5,210 nucleotides of DNA from Anaerolineales bacterium UBA3071. GTDB lineage: Bacteria; Chloroflexota; Anaerolineae; UBA3071. Numbering within the stretch: the stretch's first letter is position 1; the number at the start of each line of letters is the position of its first letter. The position numbers and the translations under genes are program-made. Location: contig DFBV01000096.1 in assembly GCA_002366755.1 (NCBI GenBank), positions 892 to 6,101 on the forward strand. The letters run 5' to 3'. The notes beneath the pieces are model-generated. The model did not search any database and was not told the DNA's origin. It worked only from the letters and a program-made list of their open reading frames with translations. Shown piece after piece: positions 1 to 5,210 of the stretch.

Positions 1-53
1 CCTGGGAGTAGGTCGAATTCCAGATAGGTCTTGCTGTAAGGGATTTGATACAT
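1..53 (-). CDS. N-terminus of an unidentified protein, possibly LarA-like (partial)
   Basis: Reading leftwards from an ATG at 53-51, an open frame of 17 codons runs off the window edge: MYQIPYSKTYLEFDLLP. A purine-rich stretch (GGAGAGAGA, about 60-68) lies upstream of the ATG, though its GGAG core is 11 bases away, so ribosome binding looks only fair. The pattern of an aromatic-Pro-Tyr-x-Lys opening followed by a Leu-Glu-Phe strand recalls the N-termini of LarA/DUF2088 nickel-pincer lactate racemase-like proteins. Seventeen residues cannot prove this. The gene starts 41 bases after the endonuclease stop and on the same strand, so it may be read from the same transcript. If it is LarA-like, it would pair metabolically with the Ldh-family gene at the other end of the window. 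That the frame is a real gene is fairly likely; the family is a weak inference. Confidence 0.45.
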   Translation of the reverse strand, partial: MYQIPYSKTYLEFDLLP

Positions 54-94
54 GGACTGTCTCTCTCCATCACAGAGCACATGGCACAAACTCG

Positions 95-931
95 TCAGAT
101 CCGAAAGTCGAGGCGAAGGCGCGGCTTCCCTTGCTCTATTCTGGCTTGAAGTTTAGCAACGAACTGATCCTTCTCTGGGACATTGGGGTTCTGGCGTAAG
201 GCGGTGAACAGAGCATCCACGCTGGCGGAGACAAATCTCTGTTGGGTCAGCACGTACGTTTCTCTTCCCCGCTCAAGATCGTAAACAGCAAAGACGTTCA
301 AATGAGAGGAATCTGGTGTGAACGCTGGTTGGTAACGTTGTAGCATATTGTCGAAGACGTATTCTTGGAAAACCCAGTAGATGCGCTGGCTCCAGTGCTC
401 CATTGCCACGCCTTTGGTGAGAATCTGAGTGTATGAGCGTTTGAGTGTGTCGTAGGTGTTCATCCCGAAAGGATAGTGAACGGCGGTTACGTCCTTCCCA
501 CTCATGAAGTCCTTCAGCGCCTGAACCAGTTTGCCTGTGCTGGTCGTCTGGTCGGTTTGAAGTTCAACGATGACGAAATCCTCTATGTGGCTGCTCATCG
601 GCTTGTGGCGCACCAACACATAGTCAAAACTGCCCACGCCCGCGAGTCGCACTTCGCTGAACAGCAGGAGATCATTGGTAGACCCGAAGTAGTCCAGGGC
701 GATGTCGCGAAATACGACCTGTCCTTCCAGAAAGCGACGCGGACAGATTGCTACAGCGTGCCCATTGATGTGGGCTGAGCAGACGCCCATGGGATAAGAA
801 ACCAGGCGGCTCTTCTTGTTGCACGGTGTGTTGACAAACGGGCAGTGATGCTGCTGACGCACGGCCTCGGCCTCATGGCTCCTGATCTCCACAGGAAAGC
901 CGAAGACCTCAGCCGGGTAACGTGCTGCCAT
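95..931 (-). CDS. NotI-like type II restriction endonuclease
   Basis: A 278-residue protein resembling the NotI restriction endonuclease family, which cuts double-stranded DNA at a specific site. The N-terminal part has four cysteines (C30 in HHCPF, C37, C51 in GVC, C63 in AICPRR) in the order and setting of the NotI residues that bind one iron atom in a Cys4 fold. The catalytic core follows: D103 in GSFDYVL, then E123 and Q125 in VIVELQT, matching the D...E-x-Q variant of the PD-(D/E)xK nuclease site in NotI. From memory NotI has about 383 residues, so this is a compact relative, missing mostly central and C-terminal sequence. The ATG at 931 has a strong upstream G-run and lies inside the methyltransferase 3' end. 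The methyltransferase partner supports a restriction role. All catalytic residues seem present, so the gene looks intact. The recognition site cannot be read from the sequence. Family assignment is fairly secure; it was made by eye. Confidence 0.85.
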   Translation of the reverse strand: MAARYPAEVFGFPVEIRSHEAEAVRQQHHCPFVNTPCNKKSRLVSYPMGVCSAHINGHAVAICPRRFLEGQVVFRDIALDYFGSTNDLLLFSEVRLAGVGSFDYVLVRHKPMSSHIEDFVIVELQTDQTTSTGKLVQALKDFMSGKDVTAVHYPFGMNTYDTLKRSYTQILTKGVAMEHWSQRIYWVFQEYVFDNMLQRYQPAFTPDSSHLNVFAVYDLERGRETYVLTQQRFVSASVDALFTALRQNPNVPEKDQFVAKLQARIEQGKPRLRLDFRI

Positions 932-2942
932 GGTTCCCCCCTTTCAACAAGGCAGTCCAGCACCCCAAGATTTCATCCTCGCTGTAGTTGCTGTCCAAGA
1001 GCCAGCCCAAGGTCGCACTGCAATCGGTGATGAAGGTTCGACTATCGTCCACATTCACTCGGTCGGGACAGGACCAGGTGCTCTCTGTAGCAAAGGGAGC
1101 CAGGATGAGAACAGCATCGTGCTTGAGGGCGCGCAAGGTGCGAATGTGCACGGAAATGGGATTCTCGGAGTGAACAACATAGTATTCCCCCAAGTGAAAG
1201 CCAGCGGTTCTGAGTGCTACGGTCAGTTCGGCCCAGGAGCGCGGCTTCCAGTGGTGGAAGGTGAAGGTCAGCCGGCCGTGCTCGGGCTTGAGAACGCGCC
1301 GGCATTCGCTGAAAATGCCCCCCAAGATCTCCCCATACCAGCCTGGCGTGGGCCGACCGCCCCCCGCTACCGCTGAGTCAGCCGCGTCGTAGTCCCACTG
1401 CGCCTCGCGGGGCAAAAAGAGACGTAGCCAGACGCGGAAGAAGGCAGCCAAATCGCTGTACTGGACACTGTCGTAGTAGGGCGGATCAGTAACTACGTAG
1501 TCCACGCTGGAATCCTCCAGCGGCAAATGGCGAGAGTCGCCTTGGTGGAGAAAAAAGCGACGTGTTCCGCTGCGCAGCTCGTCTGGCGAGAAGACTTCCT
1601 TACCAAGATCTCGCTCTCCGATAATAGCCACTTTTCGGGTCCGCCCGTTCTGAACTTGTCGTTCCACAGGAGACGCAGCCCACCGTCGGGCCTTAATCAC
1701 CCGGCGCTCGAACAGTCCCTTCAACGTGCCGGAGCCACCCAGGGGGAAGAGGGGATTGTTCTCAGCAGCGGTGTAGGGAAAGGAGTAAGCATGATGGGAA
1801 AAAGTGTGTCGGATGGCTCCTGGCCGTCGTCGATCCCCTCCCTTGTAGCCGCACAGCATGGAGTTGAACTCCAAAGAGGTACTGACCAGCAACGCCAGGA
1901 TCAGTCGTTCTGTTGGATCTTCCATTTCCTGCAATTGCCGGTAGGCCGCTGCGATGTAGCCCAGTTGCCGGGCAGAGAAGAGGTCCAGATAATGATGGAT
2001 ACCCAGACGCGGCAGGTCTTTCGACTTGGGGCCGGGCACAATGGCGAATTGCTCCCTGCCACCGAAATCCAGATTGCCAAAGCAGGTTTCGGCTTCGGCA
2101 AGGCGGGCCAGATCATCGGAGTCAGGTGATTTGAAGAACAGCCCGTGCCGGGGGCATTCGCCAGCGACGGCTATGGGAACGTATCGCTGCCGGAAGGGCA
2201 ATTCGGTCAGATCAGCGTAGGATTGGCCGCAAACAGGACAGATGCGCGTTTTCTTTTCCCGCAAGGGGCGGCGGAAAATCGGCACGGAAGCACAGATGTG
2301 TTCCCCATGAAAGACGGCATGACAGTGAGGGCAAAGCCGGATGGTGCGATGGGCTTCCTGGCGCAGGCTGAACGAGTCCACCAGGAGCACCTCGCCACAC
2401 GCACAGCGCCGCCGCAAAGCATGAAGGGTGAAGCGGATTTCGGCATCAGGGCGACTGCAGACGGGGCAGCAAGTAGCATAGTAGGAAGCTAGTTCTGCCC
2501 GCAGTGCGTTGAAGAACTCTCCAAAGGTGGTCCGGATGTGTGTTTCAGAGATGGGAGTCAACGCAGCGCGAGCCTGGAGCACTGGGATGGGATCAATGTC
2601 GGCCCCAACCACGTTGGCCCCCATCCGAATCGCCTCGTGTACGGTAGTGCCGCCGCCCATCATTGGATCCAGCACGACGAAACCCTCCAGGCCACCAGGA
2701 GCGTAGAAGTCGTGGCGAGCGGGGTCAGTGACGAATCGCTTGAGGATGTAGCGGAAGGTGGTGCCGCAACGCCGTGCCCACCACTTGTGCAGGTAAGTGT
2801 TGGGGCGGTAGAGATGCTTATTGTAGGACTCCAGGGAGGCCAGAGCATTGGCCTCTTCCTCCGGGAAGGGGATGCCCTGGGCTGTTGGGTTGGCAGCAGC
2901 CTTCATGGAATAGAGTGCCAGTTGTTCTTTCACCTTTGCCAT
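909..2942 (-). CDS. Zinc-ribbon site-specific DNA methyltransferase (probable N6-adenine type)
   Basis: A 677-residue S-adenosylmethionine-dependent amino-methyltransferase, probably the protective partner of the adjoining endonuclease. In order: an N-terminal LHKWWARR segment (51-58) in the place of motif X, as in COG1743/DUF1156-type methylases; motif I LDPMMGGGTT (91-100), the cofactor loop; an acidic strand GADIDP (113-118); then cysteine pairs at C159/C162 with C180/C182, C204/C207 and C235/C238, plus C217 and C263, which look like successive zinc ribbons; and catalytic motif IV TDPPYYD (485-491). The long region between motifs I and IV probably contains target recognition. DPPY usually marks N6-adenine enzymes, while N4-cytosine enzymes usually have SPPY, but this is not absolute. 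The ATG at 2942 gives the full N-terminus but has only a weak Shine-Dalgarno; Met13 (2906) is an alternative. The 3' end overlaps the endonuclease by 23 bases. The methylase class is secure, the methylated base is not. Confidence 0.88.
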   Translation of the reverse strand: MAKVKEQLALYSMKAAANPTAQGIPFPEEEANALASLESYNKHLYRPNTYLHKWWARRCGTTFRYILKRFVTDPARHDFYAPGGLEGFVVLDPMMGGGTTVHEAIRMGANVVGADIDPIPVLQARAALTPISETHIRTTFGEFFNALRAELASYYATCCPVCSRPDAEIRFTLHALRRRCACGEVLLVDSFSLRQEAHRTIRLCPHCHAVFHGEHICASVPIFRRPLREKKTRICPVCGQSYADLTELPFRQRYVPIAVAGECPRHGLFFKSPDSDDLARLAEAETCFGNLDFGGREQFAIVPGPKSKDLPRLGIHHYLDLFSARQLGYIAAAYRQLQEMEDPTERLILALLVSTSLEFNSMLCGYKGGDRRRPGAIRHTFSHHAYSFPYTAAENNPLFPLGGSGTLKGLFERRVIKARRWAASPVERQVQNGRTRKVAIIGERDLGKEVFSPDELRSGTRRFFLHQGDSRHLPLEDSSVDYVVTDPPYYDSVQYSDLAAFFRVWLRLFLPREAQWDYDAADSAVAGGGRPTPGWYGEILGGIFSECRRVLKPEHGRLTFTFHHWKPRSWAELTVALRTAGFHLGEYYVVHSENPISVHIRTLRALKHDAVLILAPFATESTWSCPDRVNVDDSRTFITDCSATLGWLLDSNYSEDEILGCWTALLKGGNHGSTLPG
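936..944 (-). promoter_or_regulatory. Shine-Dalgarno sequence of the NotI-like endonuclease
   Basis: On the minus strand AAAGGGGGG is followed by AACC and the ATG at 931-929. This G-rich site lies within the last codons of the methyltransferase gene, so ribosomes finishing that gene can restart on the endonuclease. It supports the ATG at 931 as the true start. Confidence 0.65.
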
Positions 2943-2990
2943 GACACACAGCTCACTTCGTCCAATCGCTTTGCTACTGCTATCCGTCTC

Positions 2991-3713
2991 TCACGACAGC
3001 CGCAAGGCGGTCGCCGTGGAGAAGACGATGAGCAGTTGTCCCACGATGTAGGTCATCCAGACCAAATCACCTATGAGCAGGAAATGGCCTCCCTGGAACA
3101 GCCTGTGTCCCAGGAACAGGTCGGAGACCACGAACAGCACCGCGCCCAGCGCCAGCGGCACGAAACGAGGCTCCTGCAATGCCAGGCTCATCGCCAGTCC
3201 GGCCATCGCCGCTATCAGCAGTGCATACGCCAGCGACGCATAGTTGAGCACGGCTGGCTTGCGCGGCGAGCGGACGAACGTCCACCACAGGGGAACGACC
3301 AAGAGGTAGAACGCAGTCAGCACTGCGGCCCGCGCTGTACCGCCCGGCAAGCCCAGCACTTCCCCCAGGCGCAGGTAGCCGACGACATACAGCACGTGGG
3401 CCACGCCGAAGACCCCCATGCCGAACAGTACGTGCTGGGGTAGCGGCAGAAGTTCGGCCATGATCACGTCGCCGAGGAACGAAAAGGCCATGCCGAAGAA
3501 GACGAGAGCGGCGTAGCCAGCCAGCGGCGTGCCTGCCGCGCCAGCCCGCCACCAGATCAGTGCACACACCACCAGAATGGCCGACGAGAGCTGCTTGTTG
3601 GCGCGGGGGATGCGGTGCATCCGCTTCGCGTCGAGCCGCCCAAAGGCGAAGCCCAGGGCCAGCAGCGCGGCCCAGACAGCCAGCAGCGCATACAGTACGA
3701 TGGCATAGGACAT
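2991..3713 (-). CDS. YhhN/TMEM86-family integral membrane protein (lysoplasmalogenase-like)
   Basis: A 240-residue, very hydrophobic protein with about eight predicted membrane segments, the usual size and layout of the YhhN family. Conserved family landmarks are visible: FSFLGD (77-82), LFVVSDLFLG (193-202) and YIVGQLLIV (222-230). The two aspartates, D82 and D198, are the expected polar membrane residues of the proposed active site. Animal TMEM86 proteins and some bacterial relatives hydrolyse the vinyl-ether bond of lysoplasmalogens, releasing an aldehyde; whether this protein does so is inferred from family only. The ATG at 3713 is preceded by GGAGA with an 8-base spacer, a good start. 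It ends 48 bases before the methyltransferase and is not an obvious part of that system. Upstream, the inverted-repeat cassette ends exactly at its ribosome-binding site, so the gene may depend on transcription coming through that cassette. Confidence 0.87.
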   Translation of the reverse strand: MSYAIVLYALLAVWAALLALGFAFGRLDAKRMHRIPRANKQLSSAILVVCALIWWRAGAAGTPLAGYAALVFFGMAFSFLGDVIMAELLPLPQHVLFGMGVFGVAHVLYVVGYLRLGEVLGLPGGTARAAVLTAFYLLVVPLWWTFVRSPRKPAVLNYASLAYALLIAAMAGLAMSLALQEPRFVPLALGAVLFVVSDLFLGHRLFQGGHFLLIGDLVWMTYIVGQLLIVFSTATALRLS

Positions 3714-3721
3714 GATGTACG

Positions 3722-3726
3722 TCTCC
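3722..3726 (-). promoter_or_regulatory. Shine-Dalgarno sequence of the YhhN-like gene
   Basis: GGAGA on the minus strand, 8 bases before the ATG at 3713-3711. It directly abuts the outer edge of the inverted repeat beginning at 3727, so the cassette leaves the site intact. Confidence 0.7.
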
Positions 3727-3758
3727 GGTTCCGTGTTTCAGAGTTTCAGGTTTCGGGT
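3727..3758 (+). repeat. Left arm of an imperfect inverted repeat flanking the four-helix-bundle gene
   Basis: A 32-base sequence beginning GGTTCC and ending GGTTTCGGGT, containing three TTTC units spaced 7-8 bases apart. Its reverse-complement partner is at 4188-4219. Aligned with two single-base gaps, 29 positions match and only two (the seventh and eighth) are substituted; without gaps, 25 of 32 match. The stop codon of the four-helix-bundle gene (TGA at 3748-3746) falls inside this arm, so the last four residues of the protein are encoded by the repeat. Confidence 0.8.
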
Positions 3759-4174
3759 TCGTTGACGTGCCAGACAGGGCCAGACTCGCGGGACTTGGCT
3801 CCCTCAAAAGGAGTTCGCTTTGGATATTCTATGAAATTGTAGAGACGGCGTGAGAGTGTATCGCAAGGCTCAACTAGATCGTCACACTCAACCCGCGAGA
3901 TGTAGCCCAGATCTAAGGCGACGCAAGCCAAGGAACGCACCTCGCCGTTGGAACCTTTGGAAGTGTAGAGGTAATTGATGAACTGCTTGTTCGTCCCGCT
4001 CTCGAAACCCTCAGCAATGTTGGACATCGTGGAGACCGCCGCTCGCTGTATCTGGTCGGCCAAGCCGTAAAGTTCCTTCCGAGGGAATTTGTTCGTCAGC
4101 CGATACACGACTCCGACGATCTCTCGTGCTTCCTGCCACACGCGCAGGTCCTCGAACCGCTCAACGGTTGGCAC
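3746..4174 (-). CDS. Four-helix-bundle protein, 23S rRNA intervening-sequence (S23) family
   Basis: A protein of about 142 residues starting at GTG (4174-4172), chosen because AGAAGGAG lies four bases upstream and the family N-terminus follows at once (VERFEDLRVWQEARE, residues 4-18). The open frame continues further upstream, but that extension reads through the repeat and the end of the Ldh gene and has no family similarity. Family landmarks are FEDLRVW (7-13), the helix with AAVSTMSNIAEGFE (45-58) and GSNGEVRS (74-81). The fold is a four-helix bundle that forms pentamers in known structures and is related to the Avd accessory protein of diversity-generating retroelements; the biochemical role of stand-alone copies is unknown. 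The conserved part ends near residue 117 and a tail of about 25 residues reads into the left repeat. The gene is common as a stand-alone ORF in environmental bacteria. Family assignment is secure, function is not. Confidence 0.88.
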   Translation of the reverse strand: MPTVERFEDLRVWQEAREIVGVVYRLTNKFPRKELYGLADQIQRAAVSTMSNIAEGFESGTNKQFINYLYTSKGSNGEVRSLACVALDLGYISRVECDDLVEPCDTLSRRLYNFIEYPKRTPFEGAKSRESGPVWHVNEPET

Positions 4175-4178
4175 TCCA

Positions 4179-4186
4179 CTCCTTCT
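4179..4186 (-). promoter_or_regulatory. Shine-Dalgarno sequence of the four-helix-bundle gene
   Basis: AGAAGGAG on the minus strand, followed by TGGA and the GTG start at 4174-4172. It decides for the GTG over the more distant in-frame ATG at 4345. It begins one base inside the right repeat arm, so the cassette carries its own translation signal. Confidence 0.75.
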
Positions 4187-4187
4187 G

Positions 4188-4219
4188 ACCCGAAACCATG
4201 AAACCTGAAACCTGGAACC
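4188..4219 (-). repeat. Right arm of the imperfect inverted repeat flanking the four-helix-bundle gene
   Basis: Read on the minus strand this 32-base arm starts GGTTCCAGG and ends GGTTTCGGGT, with an internal tandem repeat of GGTTTCA. It is the inverted partner of 3727-3758 and lies between the Ldh stop codon and the Shine-Dalgarno of the four-helix-bundle gene. Confidence 0.8.
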
Positions 4220-4223
4220 AGTG

Positions 4224-5210
4224 TTATTCCAGGTCGTACTCCACCTCCGTCTCCTCAGCGATCTTCCGCAACTCGGCAACGACCTTCGGATGCAGTGGGA
4301 TGCCCTGAGCCCGCCGCTCGTCGGCCATCTCGAATTCCTTCTCACCGTGAATGTAGATGCGCTCCTGCCCCTCTGCCTTGGCTGAATTCGTCAGACGCCG
4401 GATGATGTCATCCATGGTGGCCTCGAACTCCTCGATCGGACGGAAACCGTCCACCCGCAGCGCGCCGAAGAAGTGACCCACGTTCGCCGGCAGCGGCTTG
4501 CCATCCGGCATCTTAGGATAGATGCTGGTGGCGTACCCCGCGCCAGGCAGCACGCCGCAGAGCACATCCACCAGCAGCGCCAGGCCGTACCCCTTGTGGC
4601 CTCCCAGTTCCTCGTCCGCTCCACCCAGAGGCAGGAGCCCGCCGCCCGCCCGCGCCAGCAGGTTGCGCAGCACTCGCCCAGAGTCGGCGGTGGGCACGCC
4701 CTGCTCATCCGTGGCCCAGCCTATCGGCAGCGGCTTCTCCTGGCGGTCATACACCTCCAGCTTGCCCCGCGGGACGGTGGAAGTAGCCATGTCCAGCACG
4801 AAGGCCCGCTCCTCGCCCGCCGGCGCGGCCACGCTGATGGGATTGGTGCCCAGCACAGCATCGCGGCCGAAAGTCGGCACCACCAGCACGGCAGCGTTGG
4901 TCATAGAGAAACCGATGCAATCATGCTCCAGGGCCATCATCGAGTAATAGCCAGCGATGCCGTAGTGATTGGAATTGCGCACGGTGACGAAGCCCGCGCC
5001 CACCTGCCGTGCCTTCTCGATGGCCAAGCGCATGGCACGCACCGACACCGGCTGGCCGAGCCCTGCACCACCATCGATCAGTGCCGTGGCTGGTGTCTCG
5101 TGCACCGCCTTGATCTGGGGACGGGCCACCATGACGCCATCCCGCAGACCATTGACGTAGCGCCTGAGCCGCGCTACACCGTGAGAATCGATCCCCCGCA
5201 GATTGGCGGT
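4224..5210 (-). CDS. Ldh-family (malate/L-lactate/ureidoglycolate-type) dehydrogenase, 5' end missing
   Basis: At least 328 residues of a cytoplasmic NAD(P)-dependent oxidoreductase of the malate/L-lactate dehydrogenase family, which is unrelated to the common Rossmann-fold LDH/MDH enzymes and interconverts 2-hydroxy acids and 2-oxo acids. The frame stays open to the right edge, beyond the first ATG at 5132: the 26 upstream codons encode GIDSHGVARLRRYVNG, the conserved family N-terminal motif with its key histidine (visible residue 10). Other landmarks, counted from the edge, are NSNHYG (79-84), MATS (141-144) and GGHKGYGLAL (203-212). The family usually has about 350-360 residues, so some 20-30 are missing. 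Substrate cannot be assigned: lactate, malate, sulfolactate, ureidoglycolate and diketogulonate enzymes all share these motifs. The stop is followed after four bases by the repeat cassette. If the leftmost partial gene is LarA-like, lactate would be a plausible substrate. Confidence 0.93.
   Translation of the reverse strand, partial: TANLRGIDSHGVARLRRYVNGLRDGVMVARPQIKAVHETPATALIDGGAGLGQPVSVRAMRLAIEKARQVGAGFVTVRNSNHYGIAGYYSMMALEHDCIGFSMTNAAVLVVPTFGRDAVLGTNPISVAAPAGEERAFVLDMATSTVPRGKLEVYDRQEKPLPIGWATDEQGVPTADSGRVLRNLLARAGGGLLPLGGADEELGGHKGYGLALLVDVLCGVLPGAGYATSIYPKMPDGKPLPANVGHFFGALRVDGFRPIEEFEATMDDIIRRLTNSAKAEGQERIYIHGEKEFEMADERRAQGIPLHPKVVAELRKIAEETEVEYDLE

Larger units (their letters stand above)
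3727..4219. mobile_element. Candidate inverted-repeat cassette carrying a four-helix-bundle gene
   Basis: A 493-base unit bounded by 32-base inverted repeats and holding one gene on the minus strand. The outer boundaries fall four bases after the Ldh stop codon (TAA at 4226-4224) and exactly at the YhhN Shine-Dalgarno (3722-3726), so neither neighbour is damaged. There is no transposase and no clear target duplication beside the arms (TCTCC on the left, AGTGT on the right). If mobile, it would need help from elsewhere. In RNA the arms could pair into a stem closing a loop of about 430 bases, as do the ends of 23S rRNA intervening sequences that carry genes of this same family. Mobility is inference; the repeat structure is directly visible. 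Confidence 0.5.

Noticed and set aside
54..94. Transcription terminator or promoter after the endonuclease gene
   Set aside because: The 41-base gap shows no GC-rich hairpin with a T-run and no convincing -35/-10 pair.
930..1376. Plus-strand frame of 148 codons, and similar ones at 476-778, 1527-2129 and 2145-2492
   Set aside because: All are antisense to the endonuclease or methyltransferase and show no domain, motif or convincing ribosome site.
2538..3443. A 301-codon plus-strand frame across the methyltransferase-YhhN junction
   Set aside because: It lies opposite two genes with strong family motifs, its protein is rich in Gln, Arg and His without any domain, and it crosses their gap. 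It is an antisense shadow in GC-rich DNA.
3067..3807. A 246-codon minus-strand frame overlapping YhhN
   Set aside because: It is out of frame with the clear YhhN protein, has Arg/Ala-rich low-complexity sequence and starts inside the four-helix-bundle gene and its repeat.
3713..4230. Target-site duplication around the cassette
   Set aside because: The bases outside the arms (TCTCC at 3722-3726, AGTGT at 4220-4224) do not match, so no duplication is claimed.
4175..4345. Upstream extension of the four-helix-bundle frame to an ATG at 4345
   Set aside because: The extra 57 residues read through the repeat arm and the Ldh 3' end, and do not resemble the family. A GTG with a strong Shine-Dalgarno lies just before the conserved N-terminus.
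4863..4870. Near-NotI site GCGGCCGA, and CGGCCG at 1273-1278 and 4864-4869
   Set aside because: No full GCGGCCGC was found, but an 8-base site is expected less than once in 5 kb, so its absence says nothing about the system's specificity. The two CGGCCG sites likewise prove nothing.
5130..5132. ATG at 5132 as the start of the Ldh-family gene
   Set aside because: The 26 codons before it keep the frame open to the window edge and encode the conserved DSHGVARLRRY motif, so the true start lies outside the window.

Overview
All genes in this window lie on the minus strand, so transcription runs from the right end to the left. Read in that direction they are: an Ldh-family NAD(P)H-dependent oxidoreductase (5' end cut off by the window), a small four-helix-bundle protein (23S-rRNA-intervening-sequence family) between imperfect inverted repeats, a YhhN/TMEM86-type membrane protein, a large zinc-ribbon DNA methyltransferase, a NotI-like restriction endonuclease, and the first 17 codons of another protein that may be LarA-like. 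Spacing is tight throughout (a 23-base overlap, and gaps of 41 and 48 bases), which fits one transcription unit or a short series of them. There is no gene-free stretch over about 50 bases and no visible intrinsic terminator, tRNA, rRNA or CRISPR array.

The source looks bacterial with moderately high GC: about two thirds GC in sampled lines of the Ldh and YhhN genes, nearer 50-55% in sampled lines of the restriction-modification pair and part of the four-helix-bundle gene. The four-helix-bundle gene, the Ldh paralogue and the YhhN protein would suit a Chloroflexota-like or other environmental lineage. That is only a guess, because the window holds no phylogenetic marker.

Two parts stand out. 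Positions 95-2942 form a compact type II-like restriction-modification module. The endonuclease shows the NotI hallmarks: four cysteines matching the Fe-binding fold, then a D...ExQ catalytic core. It is much shorter than NotI, and its partner is a methyltransferase with several zinc-binding cysteine clusters between motif I and a DPPY motif IV. Methyltransferase comes first and the endonuclease start overlaps its 3' end, an order that favours protection before cutting.

Positions 3727-4219 form a cassette of about 490 bases: a four-helix-bundle gene bounded by 32-base imperfect inverted repeats built of TTTC-containing units. It fits between the Ldh stop codon and the YhhN ribosome-binding site without damaging either gene. 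The gene's own stop codon lies inside one repeat and its Shine-Dalgarno sequence abuts the other. It resembles the stem-flanked intervening sequences of 23S rRNA, but sits between protein genes. It is the best candidate here for an undescribed mobile or RNA-level element.
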